32,878 nt of DNA from an uncultured SAR86 cluster bacterium (GTDB lineage Bacteria > Pseudomonadota > Gammaproteobacteria > Magnimaribacterales > Magnimaribacteraceae): the NCBI GenBank assembly GCA_938048695.1, contig CALIUO010000025.1, positions 1-32,878 of the forward strand. Direction: 5' to 3'. The position numbers and the translations under genes were made by a program. The notes below the pieces were generated by a model. The model saw only the letters and a program-made list of their open reading frames with translations, was not told the origin of the DNA and searched no databases. Of this stretch, positions 8,231-15,335 are shown one piece after another. Every line of letters begins with the position of its first letter. The first letter of the stretch is position 1.

Positions 8231-8860
8231 GTGATTTGCCCAATCTGTTCGGGAACTAATGTTTTTTCTTTTCAGCTAATTGGCTCTATAGAATATTTTA
8301 GATGTAAAGCCTGCCTGGGGTTATTTACAGATCCTAAAAGTAGACTAAGTCCTCAGGAAGAAAAAGAAAGGTATTCTTTGCACAATAACGATGTCGAAGA
8401 TCCTGAATACAGAAAATTTCTTTCAAAATTATATGATCCCCTTATCAAAAAACTTAAGAAAAAATCTAGAGGCCTGGATTACGGTTGTGGCCCAGGTCCC
8501 GCCCTGGCTTCTATGTTAAGGGAAGAGGGTTTTTCGGTTGATATATACGACCCTTACTTTTTTCCTGATGAATCTTACAGGGACAAAGAATATGACTTTA
8601 TTACTTGTACAGAAGCAGCAGAGCACTTTTATGAACCGCAGAAGGAGTTTAATAAATTAGATCAAGTGCTTGCCGATAAGGGCATTCTCGGGGTTATGAC
8701 TAATTTTTATGAAGACACTATAAACTTTGAAGAATGGTACTACAGGAAGGATCCCACTCATGTCGTTTTTTATACCGTAAAGACTCTGCAGTGCATAGCC
8801 GAAGAGAGATCCTGGAAGGCAGACATTCAAAGCAAGAATGTTGTTTTTTTTAAAAAATAA
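8231..8860 (+). CDS. Zinc-ribbon class I SAM-dependent methyltransferase
   Basis: This 209-residue cytosolic protein starts at GTG 8231, 11 bases after the previous stop and without a clear ribosome-binding site. Cys3/Cys6 and Cys25/Cys28 (CPIC, CKAC) form an N-terminal zinc ribbon. The AdoMet-binding motif I is GLDYGCGPG (81-89), followed by motif II around VDIYDPYFF and the EAAEHF stretch near 128-133. This is the Methyltransf_23 arrangement, often used on small molecules or sugars. The C-terminus is short and ends in a basic stretch. The methyl acceptor is unknown; the neighbouring small-molecule genes suggest a metabolite rather than a nucleic acid. Confidence 0.75.
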   Translation: MICPICSGTNVFSFQLIGSIEYFRCKACLGLFTDPKSRLSPQEEKERYSLHNNDVEDPEYRKFLSKLYDPLIKKLKKKSRGLDYGCGPGPALASMLREEGFSVDIYDPYFFPDESYRDKEYDFITCTEAAEHFYEPQKEFNKLDQVLADKGILGVMTNFYEDTINFEEWYYRKDPTHVVFYTVKTLQCIAEERSWKADIQSKNVVFFKK

Positions 8861-8900
8861 ATATGCTTGAATCTATTCATCATTAATACAAGGAGATGTA

Positions 8901-9776
8901 ATGAAAAAGACTTTGTTAATACTTTCTATGATTTTTCCCCTGTCCTTCGTGCAATCCATGCAAGGCGAGGCTACAAGCGGCGAAAATCCCTTCCTTTTAA
9001 TTGCAAGAATTCAAGTAAAAGAAGGGCGGGTAGAAGATTATTTAGATATTGCCGATACAGTAGATCAAATTACACAAGCAGAAGAGCCTGGAATGCTTTT
9101 CCATAATTTTGATCAAGACCCATCTGACCCATTAAGATTTACATGGAGTGAAATATACGAGAACAGTGATGCCTTACTTGTCCATTTTGGAGCATCCTAT
9201 GCGGCCGATTATGTTGCTAAGAGCAATGAACTTGCTGATAGTTTTGAGATAGAAATTTATGGAAATTTATCAAAAGAGGCAGAAGAAACCGTCAGGTCTT
9301 TTGGATTTCCATTCAAGCATTTTAAGACAACAAGAGTTGGGTATTCCAGGGATGAGATCTTGAATAATAACCGCAGCAGAAATATATCACTTGCCAAGGA
9401 ATTTCTAGACACTGCCTTTACTGATCCTGAAAGAGCCAAATCACTCTTGCATAATGACTTCTCCTTTCAGTTCATGGGCATATGTACACTCTGCACAAAA
9501 GAAGATGCTGATAGCTTCTTTGATGAATTTCTTCCTGAGGTTGGCAGGCTTATCCCTGAAGGTATAGCTTTAGATATTACCGATGAAATTGGAGACAGCA
9601 ATAATGTTGTCTTGAGGGTTTCTGGTACCGCCCAAGGAATTAACGGCTCTTATAATAATAATTATGCTATGGTTTATACTTTCAGAGATGGAAAAATTAT
9701 AGCTCTCAATGAATACAATAGTGATCTATTGGCAGAAACGAGGCTTTATAAAAAACAAGTTGTACCAACTAACTAA
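8901..9776 (+). CDS. Exported ABM (antibiotic biosynthesis monooxygenase)-SnoaL-like fusion protein
   Basis: The 291-residue product has a signal peptide (about 1-22). It is followed by an ABM-like ferredoxin-fold domain (about 30-120: FLLIARIQVKEGRVEDYL, LRFTWSEIYENSDALLVHF). The second domain (about 150-285) looks like a SnoaL/NTF2 cone: helices with FLDTAFTDPERAKSLL, then strands ending VYTFRDGKIIALNEYNSDL. AAGGAG lies just before ATG 8901. ABM domains include cofactor-free quinone-forming monooxygenases, and SnoaL folds include polyketide cyclases, so a fused exported enzyme acting on an aromatic or polyketide-like compound is conceivable. Both folds are also common in uncharacterised proteins. 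CTLCTK at about 197-202 offers a Cys pair. Confidence 0.65.
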   Translation: MKKTLLILSMIFPLSFVQSMQGEATSGENPFLLIARIQVKEGRVEDYLDIADTVDQITQAEEPGMLFHNFDQDPSDPLRFTWSEIYENSDALLVHFGASYAADYVAKSNELADSFEIEIYGNLSKEAEETVRSFGFPFKHFKTTRVGYSRDEILNNNRSRNISLAKEFLDTAFTDPERAKSLLHNDFSFQFMGICTLCTKEDADSFFDEFLPEVGRLIPEGIALDITDEIGDSNNVVLRVSGTAQGINGSYNNNYAMVYTFRDGKIIALNEYNSDLLAETRLYKKQVVPTN

Positions 9777-9785
9777 GGGGGAAAA

Positions 9786-10178
9786 ATGTACAGTCACATA
9801 ATGGTAGGAGCGAACGATATTGAAGAGTCTAAGAAATTCTATGACAGCACTTTTGCTGTTCTAGGAGCTGAGCCGGGAGTGCTATCAGTTAATCCAACTG
9901 GTCATAAGCGCTACATGTATTTTCTTAATGGGAATGTATTTTTAATATCTGAACCGATTGATGATCAAGAAGCTACACACGGCAATGGAAGTACAATAGG
10001 TTTTGCGGTTGAAAGTCCTGAGCAAGGAGATGCATGGCATGAGGCCGGTATTAATAGCGGAGGAACTACTTGCGAAGATCCTCCAGGAATGAGAGAAGGG
10101 ATGGGAATGAAACTATATTTAGCATACCTTAGAGACCCATCAGGAAATAAGCTTTGCGGTATTCTTAATCTAAGTTAG
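9786..10178 (+). CDS. Vicinal oxygen chelate (glyoxalase/bleomycin-resistance/dioxygenase) family protein
   Basis: This 130-residue cytosolic protein has two beta-alpha-beta-beta-beta halves. It opens with YSHIMVGANDIEESKKFYDS, where His4 is the usual first metal ligand. THGNGSTIGFAV carries the central His, and the end reads YLRDPSGNKLCGIL. The last ligand position, commonly Glu, falls at or near Cys here, as in several lactoylglutathione-lyase-like proteins without glyoxalase activity. GGGGG lies 4 bases before the ATG, a strong ribosome-binding site. It lies 9 bases after the ABM-SnoaL gene and 4 before the hydrolase, so it is in the operon. Substrate unknown. Confidence 0.8.
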   Translation: MYSHIMVGANDIEESKKFYDSTFAVLGAEPGVLSVNPTGHKRYMYFLNGNVFLISEPIDDQEATHGNGSTIGFAVESPEQGDAWHEAGINSGGTTCEDPPGMREGMGMKLYLAYLRDPSGNKLCGILNLS

Positions 10179-10182
10179 ATTT

Positions 10183-10914
10183 ATGGAATTAGAGCTTGAT
10201 CAGGCCAAGCTATATTTCAACGTAAAAGGTAATAAAAGCAATCCGCCCTTAGTGCTTTGGCATGGGGCGGGATGCAGTTCGAGGATGTGGGACGTTGTCA
10301 TAGAAGAACTGCAAAGAGATTTTTACTCTATTACTTTTGATATCAGAGGGGCAGGTCGTAGTGTCAATTACAGTCAAGATAAAGCATCCTATACCTTTAA
10401 AAGATATTCAGAGGATTTAAACAAAATCCTAGATTATCTCGATATCGAAAAATTTCACCTATGGAGCATGGCTTGGGGAACTAGAGCGGCCATTGCCTAT
10501 TCTTCTATGTATCCTGATAGAGTTATCTCTGCCGTATTTAGTGATGCCAGCATAGGACATGCAGATGTTGAGGCTCAAAAGTCAGGTCTGAAAGAAGCTC
10601 TCAAAGAGCAAGAAAAATTGGGTATCGCGCGATATGAGATGCCACAAGGCTGGAATGAGCACTTAGATGCTGAAAGCGCAAGATTGTCTTTGGGTGCTGC
10701 CTCATTATTTGATTTGAATAAAGCCTTCAAAAAAATTTCATTCCCATTTTTAATTATGACCGGTGACTATGATCCCAACTTAACTTCCAGTCGAGACATG
10801 ATAAATAATTCTGATGAGGGGGAATTGAGGGTCTTAGAAAATGTAGGTCATGGATCTGTTTTACAGAGACCAGACTTAACTTTAGAAAACTTTTTAGATT
10901 GGCACGGAAAGTAA
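10183..10914 (+). CDS. Alpha/beta-hydrolase-fold protein lacking the usual nucleophile serine
   Basis: The 243-residue protein has clear alpha/beta hydrolase landmarks: LVLWHGAGCSSRMW (oxyanion region, 24-37), FDIRGAGRS (52-60), the acid in MTGDYDPN (Asp195/197) and His223 in VGHGSV. The nucleophile elbow reads SMAWG (95-99) instead of GxSxG. Alignment by the preceding HL, the +2 Gly, +6 Ala and +14 Pro of YPDRV puts Ala97 at the serine position. If so, classic ester hydrolysis is unlikely, and a non-hydrolytic, cofactor-free or binding role is possible. The cap is short. It starts 4 bases after the VOC stop with no ribosome-binding site, suggesting translational coupling. Confidence 0.75.
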   Translation: MELELDQAKLYFNVKGNKSNPPLVLWHGAGCSSRMWDVVIEELQRDFYSITFDIRGAGRSVNYSQDKASYTFKRYSEDLNKILDYLDIEKFHLWSMAWGTRAAIAYSSMYPDRVISAVFSDASIGHADVEAQKSGLKEALKEQEKLGIARYEMPQGWNEHLDAESARLSLGAASLFDLNKAFKKISFPFLIMTGDYDPNLTSSRDMINNSDEGELRVLENVGHGSVLQRPDLTLENFLDWHGK

Positions 10915-10927
10915 TAACGAGATTGAT

Positions 10928-11638
10928 ATGCTGAAAGACAAGACTATTTTAATAACAGGCGCGGCGAGTGGACTAGGCAAGGCTTGGTCAAAAAAATTCT
11001 CTGAAGAGGGCGCAAGAGTTTTCGCATGCGATATTAATGAAGAGGGCTTAACAGAATTGAAAGATTTAGGTATTGATACTCAAGTTATAGATGTTTCTAG
11101 CGCAGCTCATGTCCAGTCCTTTATTGAATCAGCCATTACTGATACCGGAAAAATAGATGTCTTATTCAACAATGCCGGTATGGGCTTTGGATATAAACTA
11201 GATAGTTTTCCAGATGGTGCATTTGAACATCATGTCTCGGTACATTTATTTGGAACAGTTTATGGAATGCGATATGCACTTCCTTTGATGCAAGGACAAG
11301 GATATGGTCGAATTATCAACACTATATCAAGGAATGCAGAAACCAATGCAGAGGGAACCTCCGCTTATTCGGCAGCCAAAGCTGCAATATGGTCTGCAAC
11401 TAGAGTTGCTGCAAAGGAAAATATTGATCACAACATTCTGATCAACATGATCATTCCCGGCCCAACCAATACCAATATTTGGGGAAAGGATATGCCGCAT
11501 CTTCAAAGCCCAGAAAATACTTATCCTACGGCTAGATTATTGGCCTGCCTTGAGGAAGGTGGGCCTACAGGAAAAGTTTATTGGGACGAGAAAGAATATC
11601 CTATGTTCAACCAGGAAAATTCAATCCTAAAAGGCTAA
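10928..11638 (+). CDS. Short-chain dehydrogenase/reductase (SDR)
   Basis: The 236-residue classical SDR shows the cofactor motif TGAASGLGKAW, an acidic residue at the end of strand 2 (FACDINEE, which favours NAD(H)), the structural NNAG motif and the catalytic YSAAK pair. The active-site Ser is probably in NTISRNAE. The reaction is a reversible alcohol/carbonyl redox step on an unknown substrate. It is the last gene of the 7824-11638 cluster, 13 bases after the hydrolase-fold gene. A hairpin starting at its stop codon probably ends the transcript. Confidence 0.88.
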   Translation: MLKDKTILITGAASGLGKAWSKKFSEEGARVFACDINEEGLTELKDLGIDTQVIDVSSAAHVQSFIESAITDTGKIDVLFNNAGMGFGYKLDSFPDGAFEHHVSVHLFGTVYGMRYALPLMQGQGYGRIINTISRNAETNAEGTSAYSAAKAAIWSATRVAAKENIDHNILINMIIPGPTNTNIWGKDMPHLQSPENTYPTARLLACLEEGGPTGKVYWDEKEYPMFNQENSILKG

Positions 11639-11665
11639 ACGGCCGGCGTTTATGCCGACCGTTTA
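11636..11665. terminator. Hairpin between convergent genes, probable bidirectional terminator
   Basis: TAAACGG (11636-11642) pairs with CCGTTTA (11659-11665), and CGGC (11644-11647) with GCCG (11654-11657). There is one C/A mismatch and a 6-base loop. It begins at the SDR stop codon and lies 7 bases from the end of the convergent small exported-protein gene. The U-tract is weak on either strand, so efficiency is uncertain. Confidence 0.6.
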
Positions 11666-11672
11666 AATGCGC

Positions 11673-12119
11673 TTAATTTACCTCGAATACTTCAAATTTT
11701 AGAGTACCAGCAAAAAGGTCAACTTTGCCTTGAGCGTGATTAATGACCCCATTATTGAGAGTATCAAAAGAATACATCGTTACTATTGTGCCCTCTCTAC
11801 TCCATGAGCCTTGAAGAGAAGCATATTGCAACTCGCCATCTTGATTGATAGTTCTTGCTTGTCCTGTAAATTCTCCAGACATTCCATCATCAGTGCTTAC
11901 GGTGAAATTATGTGTTAAGTAGACTTTACCATAGCCTTCTCCCACCACTCCTTCTGAAGTAATTGTGCTCTTACCGTCACCTGCAGTCCAAGAGGTCATT
12001 TTAAAGTTAGCTGGGAAACTCTCCCCGCTAACATCGAAAGTGAATGCGTTTTGCGACATCACAACAAAAAGTGAAGCCAGAGCTCCAATTGCAATCTTAT
12101 TTTTTATAATTTTTAACAT
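11673..12119 (-). CDS. Small exported protein, paralogue of the 12914 gene
   Basis: The 148-residue product begins with a signal peptide (about 1-27, ending near QNAFT), so the mature protein should be periplasmic or outer-surface. It is Gly/Ser/Thr-rich with short alternating segments, suggesting a beta-sheet fold. The central and C-terminal portion (GYGKVYLTHN, GSWSREGTIV, NNGVINH) matches segment by segment the protein encoded at 12914-13336, so the two are paralogues. No known family is recognised. It is preceded by AAAGGAT and is on the opposite strand to its relative. It has no cysteine in the mature part. Confidence 0.75.
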   Translation of the reverse strand: MLKIIKNKIAIGALASLFVVMSQNAFTFDVSGESFPANFKMTSWTAGDGKSTITSEGVVGEGYGKVYLTHNFTVSTDDGMSGEFTGQARTINQDGELQYASLQGSWSREGTIVTMYSFDTLNNGVINHAQGKVDLFAGTLKFEVFEVN

Positions 12120-12200
12120 AATATTATCCTTTAGGTTTAATAAGTTAGTTCACTCTAACTCGTACATACTTTAATCGGTCTATATTTATTCACAACAAAA

Positions 12201-12226
12201 AAAATAGGCCTTATGGCCTATTTTTT
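12201..12226. terminator. Strong intrinsic terminator
   Basis: AATAGGCC (12203-12210) pairs with GGCCTATT (12215-12222) across a TTAT loop. An A-run lies on the left and a T-run on the right, so it can work in both directions. Its place 16 bases beyond the 3' end of the minus-strand gene at 12242-12850 makes it that gene's terminator. It isolates that gene from the next minus-strand gene. Confidence 0.85.
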
Positions 12227-12241
12227 ATTAATGTTTAGTAG

Positions 12242-12850
12242 TTATTTCGGCTCTGCGCTTGGCTGATAGTCGTAGTAACCATCTGTAGGTATCATCAAGT
12301 GAACATAAGGAGAACCTTTGAACATTACATAAGGCGCCCCTGTATCAAAATCAGTTGTTTGAGTATCTAAACTTTTAGGATCTTTGGGGAGCAACATTAA
12401 ATGAGGGCCAGATTCAATGAAGTGAATAGGATTTGATCCCTCTCTATCACCTTCAGAATATGCCCTAAAATTATCAACTCCAGTATCACCATGTAACATC
12501 CACAGCCATCCGTCACTTTCCATTTCAGGAATAGTATTGTTCATATAAGCATCAACCCAGGCAAGAGAAGCCGCATCTCCACACGCAGGATTTGCATCAT
12601 GAGGTGTATTAAAACCCCCTGCAGGCATAGGATTAAAGGCAACGCAAACCCAGCCATTTGTTCCTTCTCGAAGCACCTCTCCATTTGCTCCCTTAACAGT
12701 AGCAAAATCTCCAATAAAGTCTGGTGCAGCAGTGGAGTAAGCCCAAATCTGCCATTCAGCTGTATTGTGTGCAACCTTCGGTTCATCTGCAAAAGTAAAA
12801 TTAACAGCTAAGAAACTGACAACACTAATTGCTATATATTTTTTTAACAT
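12242..12850 (-). CDS. Exported protein of unknown function
   Basis: The start is set at the ATG at 12850 because GGAGAAGAA precedes it and a signal peptide follows directly (MLKKYIAISVVSFLAVNFTFA). The longer frame to 12895 adds 15 charged residues ahead of the signal and has no ribosome-binding site. The product has about 202 residues and is rich in Trp, Gly, Pro and acidic residues. It has a Cys pair (GWVCVAF and NPACGD) that could form a disulphide, and motifs EWQIWAYSTAAP, GWLWMLHGD and SGPHLMLLP. I do not assign a family. It is divergent from the 12914 gene across 63 bases and followed by a strong terminator. Confidence 0.7.
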   Translation of the reverse strand: MLKKYIAISVVSFLAVNFTFADEPKVAHNTAEWQIWAYSTAAPDFIGDFATVKGANGEVLREGTNGWVCVAFNPMPAGGFNTPHDANPACGDAASLAWVDAYMNNTIPEMESDGWLWMLHGDTGVDNFRAYSEGDREGSNPIHFIESGPHLMLLPKDPKSLDTQTTDFDTGAPYVMFKGSPYVHLMIPTDGYYDYQPSAEPK

Positions 12851-12913
12851 TTCTTCTCCAATGATTATTTTGTTAAGGTCAGTATATCTTTTCATTTAAA
12901 AAAGGAGAATATT
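12851..12913. promoter_or_regulatory. Divergent promoter region between two exported-protein genes
   Basis: This 63-base AT-rich gap must hold both 5' signals. AAGGAGA lies before ATG 12914 on the plus strand, and GGAGAAGAA before ATG 12850 on the minus strand. AGTATATCTT in the middle could supply -10 elements, but no clear -35 can be picked. No palindrome stands out. Confidence 0.35.
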
Positions 12914-13336
12914 ATGAAATTTATTAAATATGGCCTAGCGCTAATGCTGTCAGGAATTTTTTCTTTATCAGTATTGGCTCATGATCCAAAAGGTGAATCA
13001 TTTTCATTATCCGGCAAAATAACGTCTGTTGAACTTACCGACGACGGAGGAACTATAACCGTTTCTTCGGAGGCTGGAAGATATGGAAAAGTTTTCTTAA
13101 CTTACAATGTGAAATTAAATCCAGCCTTACCAGATCAAGGTTACTTTTCAGGAAGAGGAGTCGGATTTAATGACGGAGTAAGGCAAGCAGGATCTAGACA
13201 GGGCGTTTTTAGAAGGGAAGGGGCCATAATGAAATTTTGGTCTTTAGATGACGTGACTGATGGCAATATGAACTATTGTGAGACCGTCATGAATTTAGAA
13301 ACAGAAACTGTAGAGATGACCTTTTATCCTTTTTAA
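12914..13336 (+). CDS. Small exported protein, paralogue of the 11673 gene
   Basis: The 140-residue product has a signal peptide (about 1-22, ending near VLAHD). The mature region contains RYGKVFLTYN, GVFRREGAIM and TDGNMNY, aligned in order with GYGKVYLTHN, GSWSREGTIV and NNGVINH of the minus-strand protein at 11673-12119. The composition suggests a small beta-rich domain. One Cys (MNYCETV) is unpaired within the protein. Family and function are unknown. AAGGAGA gives a strong ribosome-binding site, and a strong terminator follows 15 bases after the stop, so this is a single-gene transcript. Confidence 0.75.
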   Translation: MKFIKYGLALMLSGIFSLSVLAHDPKGESFSLSGKITSVELTDDGGTITVSSEAGRYGKVFLTYNVKLNPALPDQGYFSGRGVGFNDGVRQAGSRQGVFRREGAIMKFWSLDDVTDGNMNYCETVMNLETETVEMTFYPF

Positions 13337-13344
13337 TTTTTTTT

Positions 13345-13374
13345 AAAAAAGCCCTCCTAACGGAGGGTTTTTTT
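13345..13374 (+). terminator. Strong intrinsic terminator after the 12914 gene
   Basis: CCCTCC (13352-13357), a TAAC loop and GGAGGG (13362-13367) are followed by seven T. The A-run at 13345-13350 extends the stem and makes it potentially bidirectional. It ends only 15 bases before the start of the next plus-strand gene at 13390, leaving little room for a downstream promoter. Confidence 0.88.
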
Positions 13375-13389
13375 ATATAAGGTAAATTT

Positions 13390-13989
13390 ATGGGTGCAAA
13401 TGATTTATTAGAGATCGGAACTCTCTTGAAAATAATTCTATGGATTGAAGTTGTTGTATATCTAGGTATTGGAATATTCGAAATACTAGATTCTTTCTCA
13501 GATGAGAAGCCTTGGAATTTAAGAAATGGGAAGGTGAACAGCTACTTAGCAATGCGTGAGGTTGTAAGTTATAAGATGCACGCTGCCGTATGTTTTTTGC
13601 TTGGATTTATTGCATTGAATGGTCTTATAGAAGGATCAATAACTCGATTTGAGTTGGAGCTCATATTTTTGAGCCTTGCTTTAATAATGATGCTTTTATG
13701 GATGGTCGCTCTTCCAGGCAGGCTTGGTTTTATAGTGATTTTTCTTACTAAGCCAGAAACAAGCTTGCAAATAGTCATGTTTATTTTCTTTGCTGATTTA
13801 ATAAGACCATGGGTATTGTATTTATGTATTTTCTTGAACTTATGGGGATTGGTTGTTTACTTCATCCAAACGAGAAAAAAATCAATTTACCCCTATGATT
13901 ATTCAACCGTTAGACAAGATGCCTTAGATGCAGGACTGGAAGTCTCAAAGGTTGAGGCTATGGACAAGGCCGCTGGCTATCCTAAGTGA
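13390..13989 (+). CDS. Membrane protein of unknown function, coupled to PMT gene
   Basis: The 199-residue protein has several hydrophobic segments (about 13-33, 60-80, 90-110 and 122-163) and a soluble C-terminal tail of about 35 residues. That tail includes YPYDYSTVRQDALDAGLEV and an amphipathic end. An Arg/Lys-bearing stretch (RNGKVNSYLAMREVVSYK) lies between the first two segments. I recognise no family. Its TGA overlaps the GTG of the PMT gene by 4 bases (GTGA), so the two are translationally coupled. A role near protein mannosylation or lipid-linked sugar handling is possible from context only. TAAGGT precedes the ATG. Confidence 0.7.
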   Translation: MGANDLLEIGTLLKIILWIEVVVYLGIGIFEILDSFSDEKPWNLRNGKVNSYLAMREVVSYKMHAAVCFLLGFIALNGLIEGSITRFELELIFLSLALIMMLLWMVALPGRLGFIVIFLTKPETSLQIVMFIFFADLIRPWVLYLCIFLNLWGLVVYFIQTRKKSIYPYDYSTVRQDALDAGLEVSKVEAMDKAAGYPK

Positions 13990-15335
13990 CCAAATTGATT
14001 GATATCAAGACCCATTGGCAAATTTTAGTAATTCTCTTAGTAGGGTCTATTTTAAGGTTTTTAAACTTAGGACTTATTCCTGGACCTATTTTTGATGAAG
14101 TCTTTTATCCTGTTTTTGCTCTTAATTACTTAAGTGGAGAGACCTTTTTCTCGGTACATCCTCCACTTGGGTCTTATATCCTCACGTTAGGAATATATCT
14201 ATATGACATTTTACCTTGGACAGAGAATATCAACTTTTTCCTTGCCGAGGTTCAAGATATAGACCCTCTTTCTTACAGATGGACAGGGGCTGTTTCTGGG
14301 ACTGCATTAATTTATGTAGGCTACAAACTGGCCTTGGAGTTATTCGAGCATAAGCGTTTTGCCTTATTAGTGGCTTTCTTTTTTATGTTAGATGGATCTT
14401 TATTAGTAGATTCGCGCTTGGGTTTGATTAATGTTTTCTTCTCGCTTTTCGGATTTATGGCCGTGTTATTTTTCTTAAAAGGAAATAAGAGTAAAAATAT
14501 AGGCCATTTTCTGATTTCAGGTTTGATGCTGGGAGCGGCATTTTCTGTCAAATGGAATGGATTAGGATTTTGGTTAACTCTTTTAAGCTTTTCGTTCTTA
14601 TTTCTCGTTTTCTATAAATTGGATTTGAACTTTAGATCTGAATACGAAAGACGCAGTTCAATGAAATCTTTATGTCTCTTCATATTTCCATTTTTTATTT
14701 ATTTAATTTTTTGGATACCTGAACTTATTCATAATGAAAATTCACTTATTGATAAACATGCTCAGATGATTGGTTATCATTTTGATGCTTCAGATTCAAA
14801 AGCACATCCCTACAGCTCTCCTTGGTATACATGGCCTTTAATGATAAGACCTATAGGATATTTCTTTGATGCCCAAACAGTAACCGGGCCTGGTGGGGAT
14901 GTTGAAATTTTTACATCAATACATCTATTTCCTAATCCCGCACTGAGCTTGTTTGCATTTATTGCCGTAATAATCCTGACTTTTAAATGGATAGAGTCTT
15001 TGGCTAAATCAATTGGTGCAAAAAAAGTAAGCGAAGATGCATATGTAATAAGCCTTATATTGATTGGTTTCTATGCTAACTTTTTGCCTTGGGCGGTAGC
15101 CTCTAGATCAACGTTTATTTACCACTATCAACCTTCGGCATGCTTCTCTTTCATGGCTTTAGCCTTTCTTCTTTATAAGCTTACCACTAAAAAGAAATCT
15201 GAAAATATGGCCGTATATTATATGACTTTAATTCTTATTTTAATTTCAGCTGTATACTGGCTACCCTTACAACTAGGCCTTGAGATAACCAGTGATGGCT
15301 TCTATTCAAGGATGTGGTTCGATACGTGGATATAG
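13986..15335 (+). CDS. PMT-family (GT39-like) polyprenyl-phosphate-mannose:protein mannosyltransferase
   Basis: This 449-residue integral membrane glycosyltransferase has about 11 hydrophobic segments. The first outer loop carries the catalytic acidic pair in FDEVFYP (Asp37-Glu38) and HPPLG (58-62), followed by SYRWTG with Arg98; all are typical of protein O-mannosyltransferases. Later HPYSSPWYTWPLM (274-286) and LPWAVASRSTFIYHYQP (367-383) match the C-terminal four-TM PMT block. The enzyme should transfer a hexose, mannose in known members, from a polyprenyl phosphate to Ser/Thr of exported proteins. GTG 13986 overlaps the preceding stop. The next gene encodes the donor synthase, which supports the role. 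PMTs are well known in actinobacteria and uncommon in Gram-negatives. Confidence 0.85.
   Translation: MTKLIDIKTHWQILVILLVGSILRFLNLGLIPGPIFDEVFYPVFALNYLSGETFFSVHPPLGSYILTLGIYLYDILPWTENINFFLAEVQDIDPLSYRWTGAVSGTALIYVGYKLALELFEHKRFALLVAFFFMLDGSLLVDSRLGLINVFFSLFGFMAVLFFLKGNKSKNIGHFLISGLMLGAAFSVKWNGLGFWLTLLSFSFLFLVFYKLDLNFRSEYERRSSMKSLCLFIFPFFIYLIFWIPELIHNENSLIDKHAQMIGYHFDASDSKAHPYSSPWYTWPLMIRPIGYFFDAQTVTGPGGDVEIFTSIHLFPNPALSLFAFIAVIILTFKWIESLAKSIGAKKVSEDAYVISLILIGFYANFLPWAVASRSTFIYHYQPSACFSFMALAFLLYKLTTKKKSENMAVYYMTLILILISAVYWLPLQLGLEITSDGFYSRMWFDTWI

Noticed and set aside
8867-9106. 79-codon plus-strand ORF
   Set aside because: It is a frame-shifted shadow of the ABM-SnoaL gene starting at 8901, which has a strong ribosome-binding site and recognisable domains. 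The shadow is Arg/Ser-rich with no motif.
12851-12895. Fifteen-residue N-terminal extension of the 12242 exported protein
   Set aside because: It would put charged residues before an otherwise standard signal peptide and has no ribosome-binding site. ATG 12850 has GGAGAAGAA.
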